Shown: positions 54,646-62,602 of the stretch, in pieces
Layout: every line of letters begins with the position of its first letter
Position numbering within the stretch: position 1 is the first letter of the stretch
NCBI RefSeq assembly: GCF_016909575.1
Contig: NZ_JAFBGA010000009.1
Coordinates: forward strand, 62,001-126,000
DNA from: Streptomyces sp. HB132
GTDB taxonomy: Bacteria; Actinomycetota; Actinomycetes; Streptomycetales; Streptomycetaceae
Reading direction: 5' to 3'
Length of the DNA stretch: 64,000 bases
Program-made: the position numbers and the translations under genes
Notes under the pieces: generated by a model
The model's database searches: none
What the model was told of the DNA's origin: nothing
Seen by the model: only the letters and a program-made list of their open reading frames with translations

Positions 54646-55470
54646 GTGGCTGAACTCATCACCGTCGACGACCCGGACGACCCGAGGCTGGGCGACTACA
54701 CCGGCCTGACCGACGTCGAGCTCCGGCGTCGGCGGGAACCCGCCGAGGGGCTCTTCATCGCCGAGGGCGAGAAGGTCATCCGGCGTGCGGGGAACGCCGG
54801 GTACGAGATGCGCTCCATGCTGCTCTCCGCCAAGTGGATCGACGTCATGCGCGATGTGATCGAGGAGGCCACCGCACCGGTCTACGCGGTCACACCCGCT
54901 CTCGCCGAGCGTGTCACCGGCTACCACGTGCACCGCGGGGCCCTGGCCTCCATGCAGCGCAAGCCGCTCCCCGACCCCGGCACGCTGCTGTCCCCGGGGG
55001 GTGGGAGCGTACGGCGGGTGGCCGTCTTCGAGGACATCGTCGACCACGCGAACCTCGGAGCGGCCTTCCGTAACGCGGCCGCACTCGGCGTCGACGCCGT
55101 CCTGCTCACCCCCCGCTGCGCCGACCCGCTCTACCGGCGGGCGGTCAAGGTCTCGATGGGGTCCGTCTTCCACGTGCCGTGGACCCGCCTGACGTCCTGG
55201 CCCGAGGACATCGGTCTGCTGCGTGAAGCCGGCTTCACCACCGCGGCGCTCTGCCTCAGCGACAGGTCGATCACCCTGGACGAACTCGTCGCACGGCGGC
55301 ACGAGAGGCTGGCGCTCGTCTTCGGCACGGAGGGCGACGGCCTCACCACCGGGGCACTCGACGCGGCCGACGCCCATGTACGCATCCCGATGGACGCCGG
55401 AGTCGACTCGCTCAACGTCGCTGCGGCCTCCGCCGTCGCCTTCTACGCGACCCGGGTCGGGTCCGCCTGA
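54646..55470 (+). CDS. SpoU/TrmH-family RNA 2'-O-methyltransferase
   Basis: A 274-residue SPOUT enzyme that methylates ribose 2'-OH in rRNA or tRNA. The three SpoU motifs are present: VDHANLGAAFRNAAALGVDA, LVFGTEGDGL and IPMDAGVDSLNVAAASAVAF. The N-terminal domain (EGLFIAEGEKVIRRAGNAGY) is the substrate-binding part seen in thiostrepton-resistance-type proteins. The exact nucleotide is unknown. GTG start, 53 bp after cysG. It is convergent with the kinase gene, 16 bp apart. Confidence 0.93.
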   Translation: MAELITVDDPDDPRLGDYTGLTDVELRRRREPAEGLFIAEGEKVIRRAGNAGYEMRSMLLSAKWIDVMRDVIEEATAPVYAVTPALAERVTGYHVHRGALASMQRKPLPDPGTLLSPGGGSVRRVAVFEDIVDHANLGAAFRNAAALGVDAVLLTPRCADPLYRRAVKVSMGSVFHVPWTRLTSWPEDIGLLREAGFTTAALCLSDRSITLDELVARRHERLALVFGTEGDGLTTGALDAADAHVRIPMDAGVDSLNVAAASAVAFYATRVGSA

Positions 55471-55486
55471 CCGAGCCCTGCCGCCC

Positions 55487-56809
55487 TCAGCCCCCGACGG
55501 CCCGCGTCGGGTGGGCGGCGGCCCCGTCGTGCGTCTGTGAGGGTGTGTCACCCAGCCCGCGTGCGGGGCCCTGGCAGCCCTGGGCGGCGGCGATCCCCAG
55601 CGCGACCAGCAGTGTCACCACGACGAAGACGACGAGCCGCTGGCGCAGCAGCCGCGGATTGGCCGGCCCGCGCTTCTTGCCGTTCCGTCCGGCCGAGGTC
55701 GTCCGGACACCGGGCCGTGACGCCTGCCTGCCGTTCGTGCCCTTCTGTCCGTGTGACTGCTGACCGGGGCGCGAGCCGCCCTGCCCGGTCCGGGACCGGG
55801 AACCGCCGGTGCGAGGGGGCACCAGGCGGGACGACGCCGGGCGGCGCCCCGCGGTACGCGACGCCGGGGCGGAACCTCCGGCCGCGCGCCGGGTCGACTG
55901 CTCGGTGTAGGGGCCCTCCATCCGGCCGGTCGGACGGTCCAGCTCCTGCTCGCCCCGCTGGGCGGGCGGCCGGCGCTCGTGCAGTCCCTGGGCCTCGCGG
56001 GCGGCGATCTCCTTGAGCCGCATCGAGAGCTGCAGCGTGCTCGGCCGCTCCTCGGGATCCTTCGCCAGACACGCCCGTACCAGGGGCGCGAGCGCATCGT
56101 GCACATCGAGCAGATGCGGTTCCTCGTGGACCACGCGGTAGAGCATCACCTCGGAACTGCCGTGCCCGAAGGGTGAATCGGCCATCGCCGCGTAGGCCAG
56201 GGTGGCGCCCAGCGAGAACACGTCCGTCGCGGGCGTCACCGCCGCACCGCGCACCTGCTCCGGCGCGAGGAAGCCGGGGGAGCCGACGGCCGTACCGACG
56301 TGGGTGAGCGTGCTGGCCCCGGTCGCCCAGGCGATACCGAAGTCGATGATCCGGGGGCCCTTGGGGGAGAGGAGGATGTTGGACGGCTTCAGGTCACGGT
56401 GGACGACACCTGCCTCGTGCACCGCCACCAGGCCCTCCGACAGCGCCGCCCCGATCGACGCGACCTCGGCGGCCGGCAGAGGCCCCTCCTCGATGACCTT
56501 GTCGTGCAGCGAGGGGCCGGGAACGTACTGCGTCGCGAACCACGGGCGGTCCGCCTCCAGATCGGCGGCCACCAGCCGGGCCGTGCAGCCGCCGCGGATC
56601 CGCCGGGCGGCGGACACCTCGCGCGCGAAGCGCGAGCGGAACTCCTGGTCCTCCGCCAGATCCGGCCGGATCACCTTGAGCGCCACCCGCTGGCCCCGGC
56701 GGTCGGAACCCAGATAGACGACGCCCATGCCACCCGCGCCGAGCCGCCGGTGCAGCCTGAACGAGCCGACGACACGCGGGTCCTCGCGCCGGAGCCGCAT
56801 CATCGCCAT
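55487..56809 (-). CDS. Transmembrane Ser/Thr protein kinase (Hanks type)
   Basis: A 440-residue kinase. The glycine loop is RLGAGGMGVVYLG, VAIB-type lysine VALKVIRPDL, catalytic loop VVHRDLKPSN, DFG IIDFGIAWA and APE-like FLAPEQVRG, all in about residues 15-275. A long basic, Gly/Ser/Arg/Pro-rich juxtamembrane linker (about 285-385) leads to one membrane helix (VVFVVVTLLVALGIAA) and a short extracellular tail of about 29 residues, so there is no PASTA sensor. ATG 56809 is the conserved-looking start. Confidence 0.92.
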   Translation of the reverse strand: MAMMRLRREDPRVVGSFRLHRRLGAGGMGVVYLGSDRRGQRVALKVIRPDLAEDQEFRSRFAREVSAARRIRGGCTARLVAADLEADRPWFATQYVPGPSLHDKVIEEGPLPAAEVASIGAALSEGLVAVHEAGVVHRDLKPSNILLSPKGPRIIDFGIAWATGASTLTHVGTAVGSPGFLAPEQVRGAAVTPATDVFSLGATLAYAAMADSPFGHGSSEVMLYRVVHEEPHLLDVHDALAPLVRACLAKDPEERPSTLQLSMRLKEIAAREAQGLHERRPPAQRGEQELDRPTGRMEGPYTEQSTRRAAGGSAPASRTAGRRPASSRLVPPRTGGSRSRTGQGGSRPGQQSHGQKGTNGRQASRPGVRTTSAGRNGKKRGPANPRLLRQRLVVFVVVTLLVALGIAAAQGCQGPARGLGDTPSQTHDGAAAHPTRAVGG

Positions 56810-57014
56810 CGTCTGCCCATTCCCGCTGCCGGTCCGCCTGACGAGGCACAGCTTACGTACCCGCGGCGCGGCGCGCTCAGAGGCCGCGCCCTCGTCGTCC
56901 GATCGATTGTCAGTGCCGGGTGGGAGAACTGAAGAGTGGTCAGGGAACCGGGGATCCAGGTTCTGTGACGCGTGCGAGATCACAACGGACTCTCGCAGAA
57001 GGGGGATTGGATCA

Positions 57015-57304
57015 ATGAAGGGCGATCGTGTGGAAACAGTCGTGGACGCGGGTGACACGACGAGGACGTACGAGGTGGTGGCCTCCAGGGCAGGCCGCAG
57101 GGTGGAGGCAGCGGTCCGCCGAGGTGTGGTGGAAGTGAGTGAAGTCACCCTCCCCATAGCCTTGAAGGCATGGGTGGTACCCCCATTGGATCAGTTGTCC
57201 GTACCGCCCGCTTCATGGCGACCAGGGTGCTCGCGCTGGTCGAACAGCCGGTCCCGCGTGAGGACGCCTCAGAGCGTCCCGGTGCGGGCGCCGTCGGCTC
57301 CTGA
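57015..57304 (+). pseudogene. Small conserved-looking gene split by a frameshift
   Basis: From the ATG at 57015 the frame reads MKGDRVETVVDAGDTTRTYE and EVVASRAGRRVEAAVRRGVV, then VEVSEVT, after which coding character is lost. A second frame begins at ATG 57170 (MGGTPIGSVVRTARFMATRV, then LALVEQPVPREDASE) and ends at 57304. The two halves together look like one ~90-residue protein interrupted around 57145-57170 by a small insertion or frameshift. Alternatively the downstream half is a separate 44-aa gene. Function unknown. Confidence 0.5.
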
Positions 57305-57571
57305 GGTCTCCTCCGGGCCGCATCCGGCGTACATGCCTCCAGGAGCCGCGCGCCGCACCCTAGGGGTCGGGTACGCCGACCAGCACCTCTTCTCCACCCA
57401 GAGGAGTACACCGGAGGCGGTCGGCTCATCCTCCGGGAGGCCCGGCAATCGGTACGCGGGCATGACGCCGGGTGGCTTCCGCCTCCCTAATGTTGAAGTC
57501 AAGCGGCGGGCGTGCAACTCGTCCCCCGAGGCCACACGCTCGCCGCTCCGGAACAGGTCAGGAGAGGAACC

Positions 57572-57778
57572 ATGGCGGACACCGCCGCGCGGAGCATGAT
57601 CCGCACGCAAGGACGCAGGGCGTACGCCTCGTTCGGCACACGCCCGTCCGGCACGCGGCACCCGCTGGTGGCGACGGCCATGGTTCTTCCTCTGGCGGCC
57701 CTGCTCGTGGTCGTCTTCGGCGGCTGGGACGCAGTGGTCACACAGGCGTCGTCCGTGGGCGTGATGATGGGGCGCTGA
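57572..57778 (+). CDS. Small single-pass membrane protein
   Basis: A 68-residue protein with a basic N-terminus (TAARSMIRTQGRRAYASFG), one membrane helix (LVATAMVLPLAALLVVVFGG) and a short outer tail. GGAGAGGA is well placed before ATG 57572. No family function is recognised. The 267 bp between the split gene and this one contain no other credible gene. Confidence 0.7.
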   Translation: MADTAARSMIRTQGRRAYASFGTRPSGTRHPLVATAMVLPLAALLVVVFGGWDAVVTQASSVGVMMGR

Positions 57779-57866
57779 GCGGCGCCCCGGGTCCGGCAGA
57801 GCGGTCCGGACCGGGACATCCGGCCAACAGCCCCGTGGGGACGGGGGTGCGGCGGACGGCAGCGTT

Positions 57867-57896
57867 TGTCCGGCCAGCTGGGGAGCTGGCCGGACA
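57867..57896 (+). terminator. Terminator after the small membrane protein gene
   Basis: Perfect 13-bp arms (57867-57879 and 57884-57896) enclose a GGGG tetraloop in the 209-bp gap before the phosphotransferase gene. Confidence 0.75.
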
Positions 57897-57987
57897 TCGC
57901 GCTGTCCGGGCCCTTCCGGAGCCGCCGCGTAGGATCGCCGCGCGGGCCGGCCGAGGGCCGCCCGATCACCCCGCGGGAGCAGAGCCG

Positions 57988-58950
57988 ATGACCACCACCC
58001 CCGTCGTACGCGCCCTCGGCGACCTCGCGCACGCCGGTGCGCACCCCGGCACGACGGCGTGCGCATGCCCCCCGCCCCAGGTGCTCGCGGACCGGCCCGA
58101 CGGCACGGTCGTCCGCCGCGGCCCGGTCGTCGCCAAGGCCCACGCCCCCGACTCGGAGGCCCGCGCCCTGGTGGCGCGCCTGTCCCTGGCCGCCTCGCCG
58201 CGGCTCGCCGGGACCCTCCTCCCGCCGCTCCCCGCCCCGGCCGGGCCGCCCTCCACCGCCGAGGGCCGCGCCGTGAGCCTCTGGCCGTACGGCGTGCCCG
58301 TCGACCCCTCGGACCCCGACGCCGCCCCCTGGGAGGAGGCCGCGGAGCTCCTGGCCCGGCTGCACCGCACCCCGCCACCCCACCCGCTCCCGCCGATGCG
58401 CGGACCGCTCAAGGCGGCCCGGGCCGTCGCGCGCATGTGCGCGGCGCGACCCGGCGACCCGGCGGTGGGCCCCGTGCTGGCCGCCTGGCGGGGGCTGCCC
58501 GGCTGGGCCCGCGCCCAGACGCCGGAGCCCGAGCACCGGGGCGGCTTCCTCTGCCACGGCGACCTGCACCTCGGCCAGCTCGTGCGGCACCCCGCGAACC
58601 GCGGCCCCTGGCTCCTGATCGACGTCGACGACGCCGGCCTCGGCGATCCCGCCTGGGACCTCGCACGGCCCGCCGCCTGGTACGCGGCCGGGCTGCTGCC
58701 GCCCGCGATCTGGCTGCGCTTCCTCGACGCCTACAGGGCGGCAGGCGGCCCGGCCGTGCGCGCCGAGGGGGACCCGTGGCCCGAGCTGGACGTCCCGGCC
58801 CGGGCCCTCACCGTGCAGACAGCGGCTCTCGCTCTGGCCAAGTCCGCGGCGGAGGAGCGCAGTCCGGATGAGGTGGAACAGTTGATGATCGACGCAAGTG
58901 CCCGAATTGCCACCCTCCCGCCCGAGTTGGTGTCCGGCCGCGCGTCGTAG
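57988..58950 (+). CDS. Aminoglycoside-phosphotransferase-fold (APH) protein
   Basis: A 320-residue kinase-like protein. The Brenner motif is FLCHGDLHLGQLV, followed by the metal-binding Asp in LIDVDDAGLGDPAWDLARPA. The N-lobe is divergent, with VVRRGPVVAKAHAP perhaps supplying the ATP lysine. The fold serves antibiotic, choline and other small-molecule kinases; resistance should not be assumed. GGGAGCAGAG precedes the ATG. It is followed by the zinc-ribbon gene after 64 bp. Confidence 0.88.
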   Translation: MTTTPVVRALGDLAHAGAHPGTTACACPPPQVLADRPDGTVVRRGPVVAKAHAPDSEARALVARLSLAASPRLAGTLLPPLPAPAGPPSTAEGRAVSLWPYGVPVDPSDPDAAPWEEAAELLARLHRTPPPHPLPPMRGPLKAARAVARMCAARPGDPAVGPVLAAWRGLPGWARAQTPEPEHRGGFLCHGDLHLGQLVRHPANRGPWLLIDVDDAGLGDPAWDLARPAAWYAAGLLPPAIWLRFLDAYRAAGGPAVRAEGDPWPELDVPARALTVQTAALALAKSAAEERSPDEVEQLMIDASARIATLPPELVSGRAS

Positions 58951-59014
58951 GGTGAAGCGATCGCCGCCGGGCATGCATTCCGGCGACGTCGTCACGACCT
59001 GAGGAGCCGACTCG

Positions 59015-59329
59015 ATGATCCAGTGCCCCAAGTGTCATGCTCAGATGAACACGTACAACCGCAATGGCGTCCAGATCGAGCAGTGCAGCGGCTGCCGGGG
59101 GATATTCCTCGACTACGGCGAGCTGGAGTCCCTGACCCGCCTGGAGGCGCAGTGGGCGCAGCAGGCCCCGCCCGCGCCGCCCGCCCCGCAGGGCTACCCC
59201 GCGGCACCGGCCGCCCCGCAGGCCTACCCCGCCGCACCTGCCCCGGCCTGGGGAGCGCCGCACCAGGGCGGTCACTACGGCGGCCACCACCGTCAGAAGA
59301 GCTTCGGCCGGATGCTGTTCAGCTCCTGA
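59015..59329 (+). CDS. TFIIB-type zinc-ribbon protein
   Basis: A 104-residue protein with an N-terminal zinc ribbon (QCPKCHAQMNTYNRNGVQIE, QCSGCRGIFLD) of the zf-TFIIB family. It is followed by a short helix, a Pro/Ala/Tyr-rich tail with APQGYPAAP and APQAYPAAP copies, a His/Gly-rich stretch and a basic end (RQKSFGRMLFSS). It may bind nucleic acid or be a regulator of unknown target. GAGGAG precedes the ATG. Confidence 0.87.
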   Translation: MIQCPKCHAQMNTYNRNGVQIEQCSGCRGIFLDYGELESLTRLEAQWAQQAPPAPPAPQGYPAAPAAPQAYPAAPAPAWGAPHQGGHYGGHHRQKSFGRMLFSS

Positions 59330-59358
59330 CCCGCCTCCGCGTCGGGTAGTACCGCAGG

Positions 59359-59387
59359 GCGGGTCCGGGCCGGGTGCCCGGACCCGC
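59359..59387 (+). terminator. Terminator after the zinc-ribbon gene
   Basis: GCGGGTCCGGGC (59359-59370) and GCCCGGACCCGC (59376-59387) pair perfectly around 5 nt, then ATTGCAT follows. Confidence 0.8.
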
Positions 59388-59458
59388 ATTGCATACGGTC
59401 GACGGAGTTCCGTTCATGATCTAGTAATGACCGGGACTGATACCTAGAGTTCGGGTCC

Positions 59459-60808
59459 ATGAACTTCCTCGACAGGTCCCGAACTGTCGCGCCCCCGGGG
59501 TGGAGCCGCTGGCTCGTGCCACCCGCCGCGCTCGCCGTGCACCTCTCCATCGGACAGGCCTACGCCTGGAGCGTGTTCAAGCCCCCGCTCGAATCCGCCC
59601 TCGATCTCTCGGGCACCGCAAGTGCTCTCCCCTTCCAGCTGGGCATCGTCATGCTCGGCCTCTCCGCCGCGTTCGGCGGCACCCTCGTCGAACGCAACGG
59701 TCCCCGATGGGCGATGTTCGTCTCGCTCGTCTGCTTCTCCTCCGGTTTCCTCGTCGCCGCGCTCGGCGCCGCCACCGGCCAGTACTGGCTCGTCGTCCTC
59801 GGCTACGGATTCATCGGCGGCATCGGCCTCGGCATCGGCTACATCTCTCCGGTCTCCACCCTGATCAAGTGGTTCCCCGACCGCCCCGGCATGGCGACCG
59901 GCATCGCCATCATGGGATTCGGCGGCGGAGCCCTCATCGCCTCGCCCTGGTCCACCGGGATGCTGGAGAGCTTCGGGACGGACCGCTCCGGCATCGCCAC
60001 GGCCTTCCTGGTCCACGGTGTCGTCTACGCCGCCTTCATGGCGCTCGGTGTCTTCCTCGTGCGCGTGCCGGCCGACGGCTGGCTCCCCGACGGCTGGGAG
60101 CCCAAGCGGGAGACCCGCAGGCTCGTCACGAACGCCCAGGTCTCCGCCCGCAACGCGCTGCGCACACCGCAGTTCTGGTGCCTGTGGGTCGTCCTCTGCA
60201 TGAACGTCACCGCGGGCATCGGCATCCTCGAGAAGGCCGTCCCCATGATCCAGGACTTCTTCGCGGACACCTCCACCCCGGTCTCGGTCTCCGCGGCGGC
60301 GGGCTTCGTCGCCCTGCTCTCCCTGGCCAACATGGGAGGCCGCCTCCTGTGGTCCTCCACCTCGGACCTGATCGGCCGCAAGAACATGTACCGGGTCTAC
60401 CTCGGCGTCGGCGCCCTCATGTACGTGGTCATCGCCCAGCTGGGCAACGACTCCAAGCCGCTCTTCATCTGCTGCGCGCTGGTGATCCTCTCCTTCTACG
60501 GCGGAGGCTTCGCGACCGCTCCCGCCTACCTGCGGGACCTCTTCGGCACCTACCAGGTGGGAGCCATCCACGGCCGCCTGCTCACCGCCTGGTCCACGGC
60601 GGGGGTGCTCGGCCCGCTGATCGTCAACCGTGTCGCGGACGCGGGGGAGAGCGCGGGCCACAGCGGCCCCAGTCTCTACACGACCTCCCTCACGATCATG
60701 ATCGGGCTGCTGGTCATCGGCTTCGTCGCCAACGAGTGCATACGCCCGGTCCACGCACGCTTCCACGAGGCACCGGAAGGGAGCCCCCGTGTCCACCAGC
60801 AGTCGTAA
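59459..60808 (+). CDS. MFS transporter, OFA (oxalate/formate antiporter) family
   Basis: A 449-residue, 12-helix transporter of the OFA group, probably exchanging small carboxylates; the substrate is not certain. SIGQAYAWSVFKPPLESALD is typical of the family N-terminus, and IGGIGLGIGYISPVSTLIKW and GGRLLWSSTSDLIGRKNMYR follow. A TAGAGT -10 at 59445-59450 ends 8 nt before the ATG, so translation is probably leaderless. Its last 20 nt overlap a 38-aa ORF in another frame. Confidence 0.9.
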   Translation: MNFLDRSRTVAPPGWSRWLVPPAALAVHLSIGQAYAWSVFKPPLESALDLSGTASALPFQLGIVMLGLSAAFGGTLVERNGPRWAMFVSLVCFSSGFLVAALGAATGQYWLVVLGYGFIGGIGLGIGYISPVSTLIKWFPDRPGMATGIAIMGFGGGALIASPWSTGMLESFGTDRSGIATAFLVHGVVYAAFMALGVFLVRVPADGWLPDGWEPKRETRRLVTNAQVSARNALRTPQFWCLWVVLCMNVTAGIGILEKAVPMIQDFFADTSTPVSVSAAAGFVALLSLANMGGRLLWSSTSDLIGRKNMYRVYLGVGALMYVVIAQLGNDSKPLFICCALVILSFYGGGFATAPAYLRDLFGTYQVGAIHGRLLTAWSTAGVLGPLIVNRVADAGESAGHSGPSLYTTSLTIMIGLLVIGFVANECIRPVHARFHEAPEGSPRVHQQS

Positions 60809-60905
60809 GCCCCTCATGACGTTCGTCTGGCTCTGGGTCGCCGTCCCGTTCGCCTACGGGCTGTACGAGCTCGTACGCAAGGCCACCCAGCTCTTCACCG
60901 GCTGA
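60789..60905 (+). CDS. MFS transporter small subunit-like protein (38 aa)
   Basis: A 38-residue protein starting GTG inside the OFA transporter gene and ending at 60905: a short basic start (STSSRKPLM), one hydrophobic helix (TFVWLWVAVPFAYGLYELV) and a RKATQLFTG tail. It resembles the small membrane proteins annotated next to OFA-type transporters in actinobacteria. The 20-bp overlap implies coupled translation and a physical partnership with the transporter. It is too short for many ORF filters. Confidence 0.75.
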   Translation: MSTSSRKPLMTFVWLWVAVPFAYGLYELVRKATQLFTG

Positions 60906-60922
60906 CCCCCACCGCCCATGAC

Positions 60923-60956
60923 GAAAGCCCCGGTCGTCGAGACGACCGGGGCTTTC
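60923..60956. terminator. Bidirectional terminator between the OFA operon and the tRNA array
   Basis: Sixteen-base perfect arms (60923-60938 and 60941-60956) around a tiny loop, with A/T pairs at the outer end, between the + strand transporter unit and the - strand tRNAs. Confidence 0.85.
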
Positions 60957-60962
60957 GGGCGG

Positions 60963-61034
60963 TGCGCGATACTGGGATTGAACCAGTGACCTCTTCCGTG
61001 TCAGGGAAGCGCTCTCCCGCTGAGCTAATCGCGC
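60963..61034 (-). tRNA. tRNA-Val (GAC)
   Basis: A complete 72-nt cloverleaf: acceptor GCGCGAT/ATCGCGC, D arm GCTCAGCGGGAGAGC, anticodon arm CTTCCCTGACACGGAAG with anticodon GAC, T arm ACTGGTTCAATCCCAGT, discriminator A. CCA is not encoded. Confidence 0.97.
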
Positions 61035-61056
61035 AGGTGACCCTGCGTGTACTGCG

Positions 61057-61128
61057 TGCGCGATACTGGGATTGAACCAGTGACCTCTTCCGTGTCAGGG
61101 AAGCGCTCTCCCGCTGAGCTAATCGCGC
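61057..61128 (-). tRNA. tRNA-Val (GAC), second identical copy
   Basis: Its 72 nt are identical to the copy at 60963-61034, with anticodon GAC and discriminator A, 22 nt apart. CCA is not encoded. Confidence 0.97.
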
Positions 61129-61147
61129 GGGGATCCTTGCGGACCGG

Positions 61148-61219
61148 TGGACGATACTGGGATTGAACCAGTGACCCCTTCCGTGTCAGGGAAGTGCTCT
61201 CCCGCTGAGCTAATCGTCC
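61148..61219 (-). tRNA. tRNA-Val (GAC), variant copy
   Basis: The anticodon arm and T arm match the other two Val genes, but the acceptor stem is GGACGAT/ATCGTCC and a few other bases differ (GGGTC variable region, A after the D arm). Anticodon GAC. Confidence 0.96.
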
Positions 61220-61220
61220 T

Positions 61221-61294
61221 TGGAGGTGGAGACGGGATTTGAACCCGTGTAGACGGCTTTGCAGGCCGTTGCCTCGCCTCTCGGCCACTCCACC
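61221..61294 (-). tRNA. tRNA-Cys (GCA)
   Basis: A 74-nt gene including an encoded CCA: acceptor GGTGGAG/CTCCACC, anticodon arm ACGGCCTGCAAAGCCGT with anticodon GCA, T arm ACGGGTTCAAATCCCGT, discriminator T. Confidence 0.97.
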
Positions 61295-61332
61295 AGGGAT
61301 GGGGGTTCGGGAAGAATCCCCCACCTTCTGCG

Positions 61333-61405
61333 AGCGGACGACCAGGTTCGAACTGGCGACCTCAACCTTGGCAAGGTTGCGCTCTACCAACTGAGCTACG
61401 TCCGC
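61333..61405 (-). tRNA. tRNA-Gly (GCC)
   Basis: A 73-nt cloverleaf: acceptor GCGGACG/CGTCCGC, D arm GCTCAGTTGGTAGAGC, anticodon arm CAACCTTGCCAAGGTTG with anticodon GCC, discriminator T. CCA is not encoded. It is the first gene in the direction of transcription of the array. Confidence 0.97.
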
Positions 61406-61549
61406 TTGTCTTTCCCGGCCCGCTCACGCGTCCCGGCGACGTGTTGAACTCTAGCGGATTCCCGGGCCAGTACAAAAACGCGTTTGCGCAGCGTGCTGCG
61501 CCGACGCCGCCCGCCGCAGGTCATCGCACACCGTCCTAGACTCGTATCC

Positions 61550-62602
61550 GTGCGCCACCTCACCCCTCTCGCCCGCTTCGGTGGCCTCGTCGCCTCCGGC
61601 CTGCGGGATGTCACCAGCGACCCCGCGGCTCTCGGATCATCCGGCTTCTGGGCGGTATGCGCCGACTTCGAGGGCCGACTGGTCTGTGCCCGCTTCGCCG
61701 ACGTGCGGTCCGAGGAAGTGCCCCTCCCCGTCCCCGGGGCCTGGCACGGGCCCGCCCCGGAGGACTGGACGTCCTCACTCGACGAGGACGCCTACACGGC
61801 GGGCGTGCGAAGGATCCGGGAACACATCGCGGCCGGCGAGGTCTACCAGGCCAACCTCTGCCGCGTCCTGTCCGCGCCCCTGCCCGGCCCGCACGCCGAC
61901 GTGGACGCGCTCACCGCCCTGCTCGCCCGGGGCAACCCGGCGCCGTACGCGGGGACGATCCGGCTTCCCGGGCACGGGGTGGAGATAGCCACCGCGTCCC
62001 CCGAGCTCTTCCTCGCACGCCATGACCGGACCGTCCGGTCCGGCCCGATCAAGGGCACCGGGCGCACCGAGGACGACCTGCTGGAGAAGGATCACGCGGA
62101 GAACGTGATGATCGTGGACCTGGTCCGCAACGACCTCGGCCGTGTCTGCGTGCCCGGCAGTGTGAGTGTTCCCGATCTCTGCGTCCTGGAGAAGCACCCG
62201 GGACTCGTCCACCTCGTCTCCACCGTGCGCGGACGTCTGGCCGACGGTGCCGGCTGGCCCGAGCTGCTCACCGCGGCCTTCCCGCCCGGGTCCGTCACCG
62301 GCGCGCCCAAGTCGAGCGCGCTGAGGATCATCGAGACCCTGGAGACGGCACCGCGGGGACCGTACTGCGGAGCGGTCGGCTGGGTCGACGCCGACCGGGG
62401 CACCGCGGAGCTGGCCGTCGGCATACGGACCTTCTGGATCGACCGCACCGGGCCCGCGCCCCTCCTCCGCTTCGGCACCGGAGCCGGTATCACCTGGGGC
62501 TCCGATCCGGCGCGCGAATGGGCGGAGACCGAACTCAAGGCATCCCGGCTGCTCGCTGTAGCGTCGGGCGCGTACGAGCAGACAGGAAGGACAGCGACAT
62601 GA
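61550..62602 (+). CDS. pabB: Chorismate-binding enzyme, aminodeoxychorismate synthase component I-like
   Basis: A 350-residue chorismate-utilising enzyme. RIREHIAAGEVYQANLCRVL, TASPELFLARHD, SGPIKGTGRT, ENVMIVDLVRNDLGRVCVPG and FPPGSVTGAPKSSALRIIET are the active-site motifs. The PIKGT form and the adjacent class IV aminotransferase favour PabB (p-aminobenzoate for folate) over TrpE. The N-terminal domain is shorter than in E. coli PabB. GTG 61550 lies 7 nt after a TAGACT -10 hexamer, so it is probably leaderless. Overlaps the next gene by 4 bp. Confidence 0.83.
   Translation: MRHLTPLARFGGLVASGLRDVTSDPAALGSSGFWAVCADFEGRLVCARFADVRSEEVPLPVPGAWHGPAPEDWTSSLDEDAYTAGVRRIREHIAAGEVYQANLCRVLSAPLPGPHADVDALTALLARGNPAPYAGTIRLPGHGVEIATASPELFLARHDRTVRSGPIKGTGRTEDDLLEKDHAENVMIVDLVRNDLGRVCVPGSVSVPDLCVLEKHPGLVHLVSTVRGRLADGAGWPELLTAAFPPGSVTGAPKSSALRIIETLETAPRGPYCGAVGWVDADRGTAELAVGIRTFWIDRTGPAPLLRFGTGAGITWGSDPAREWAETELKASRLLAVASGAYEQTGRTAT

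Noticed and set aside
61025-61390. 121-codon minus-strand frame across the tRNA genes
   Set aside because: It reads through four tRNA genes with complete cloverleaves; not protein coding.
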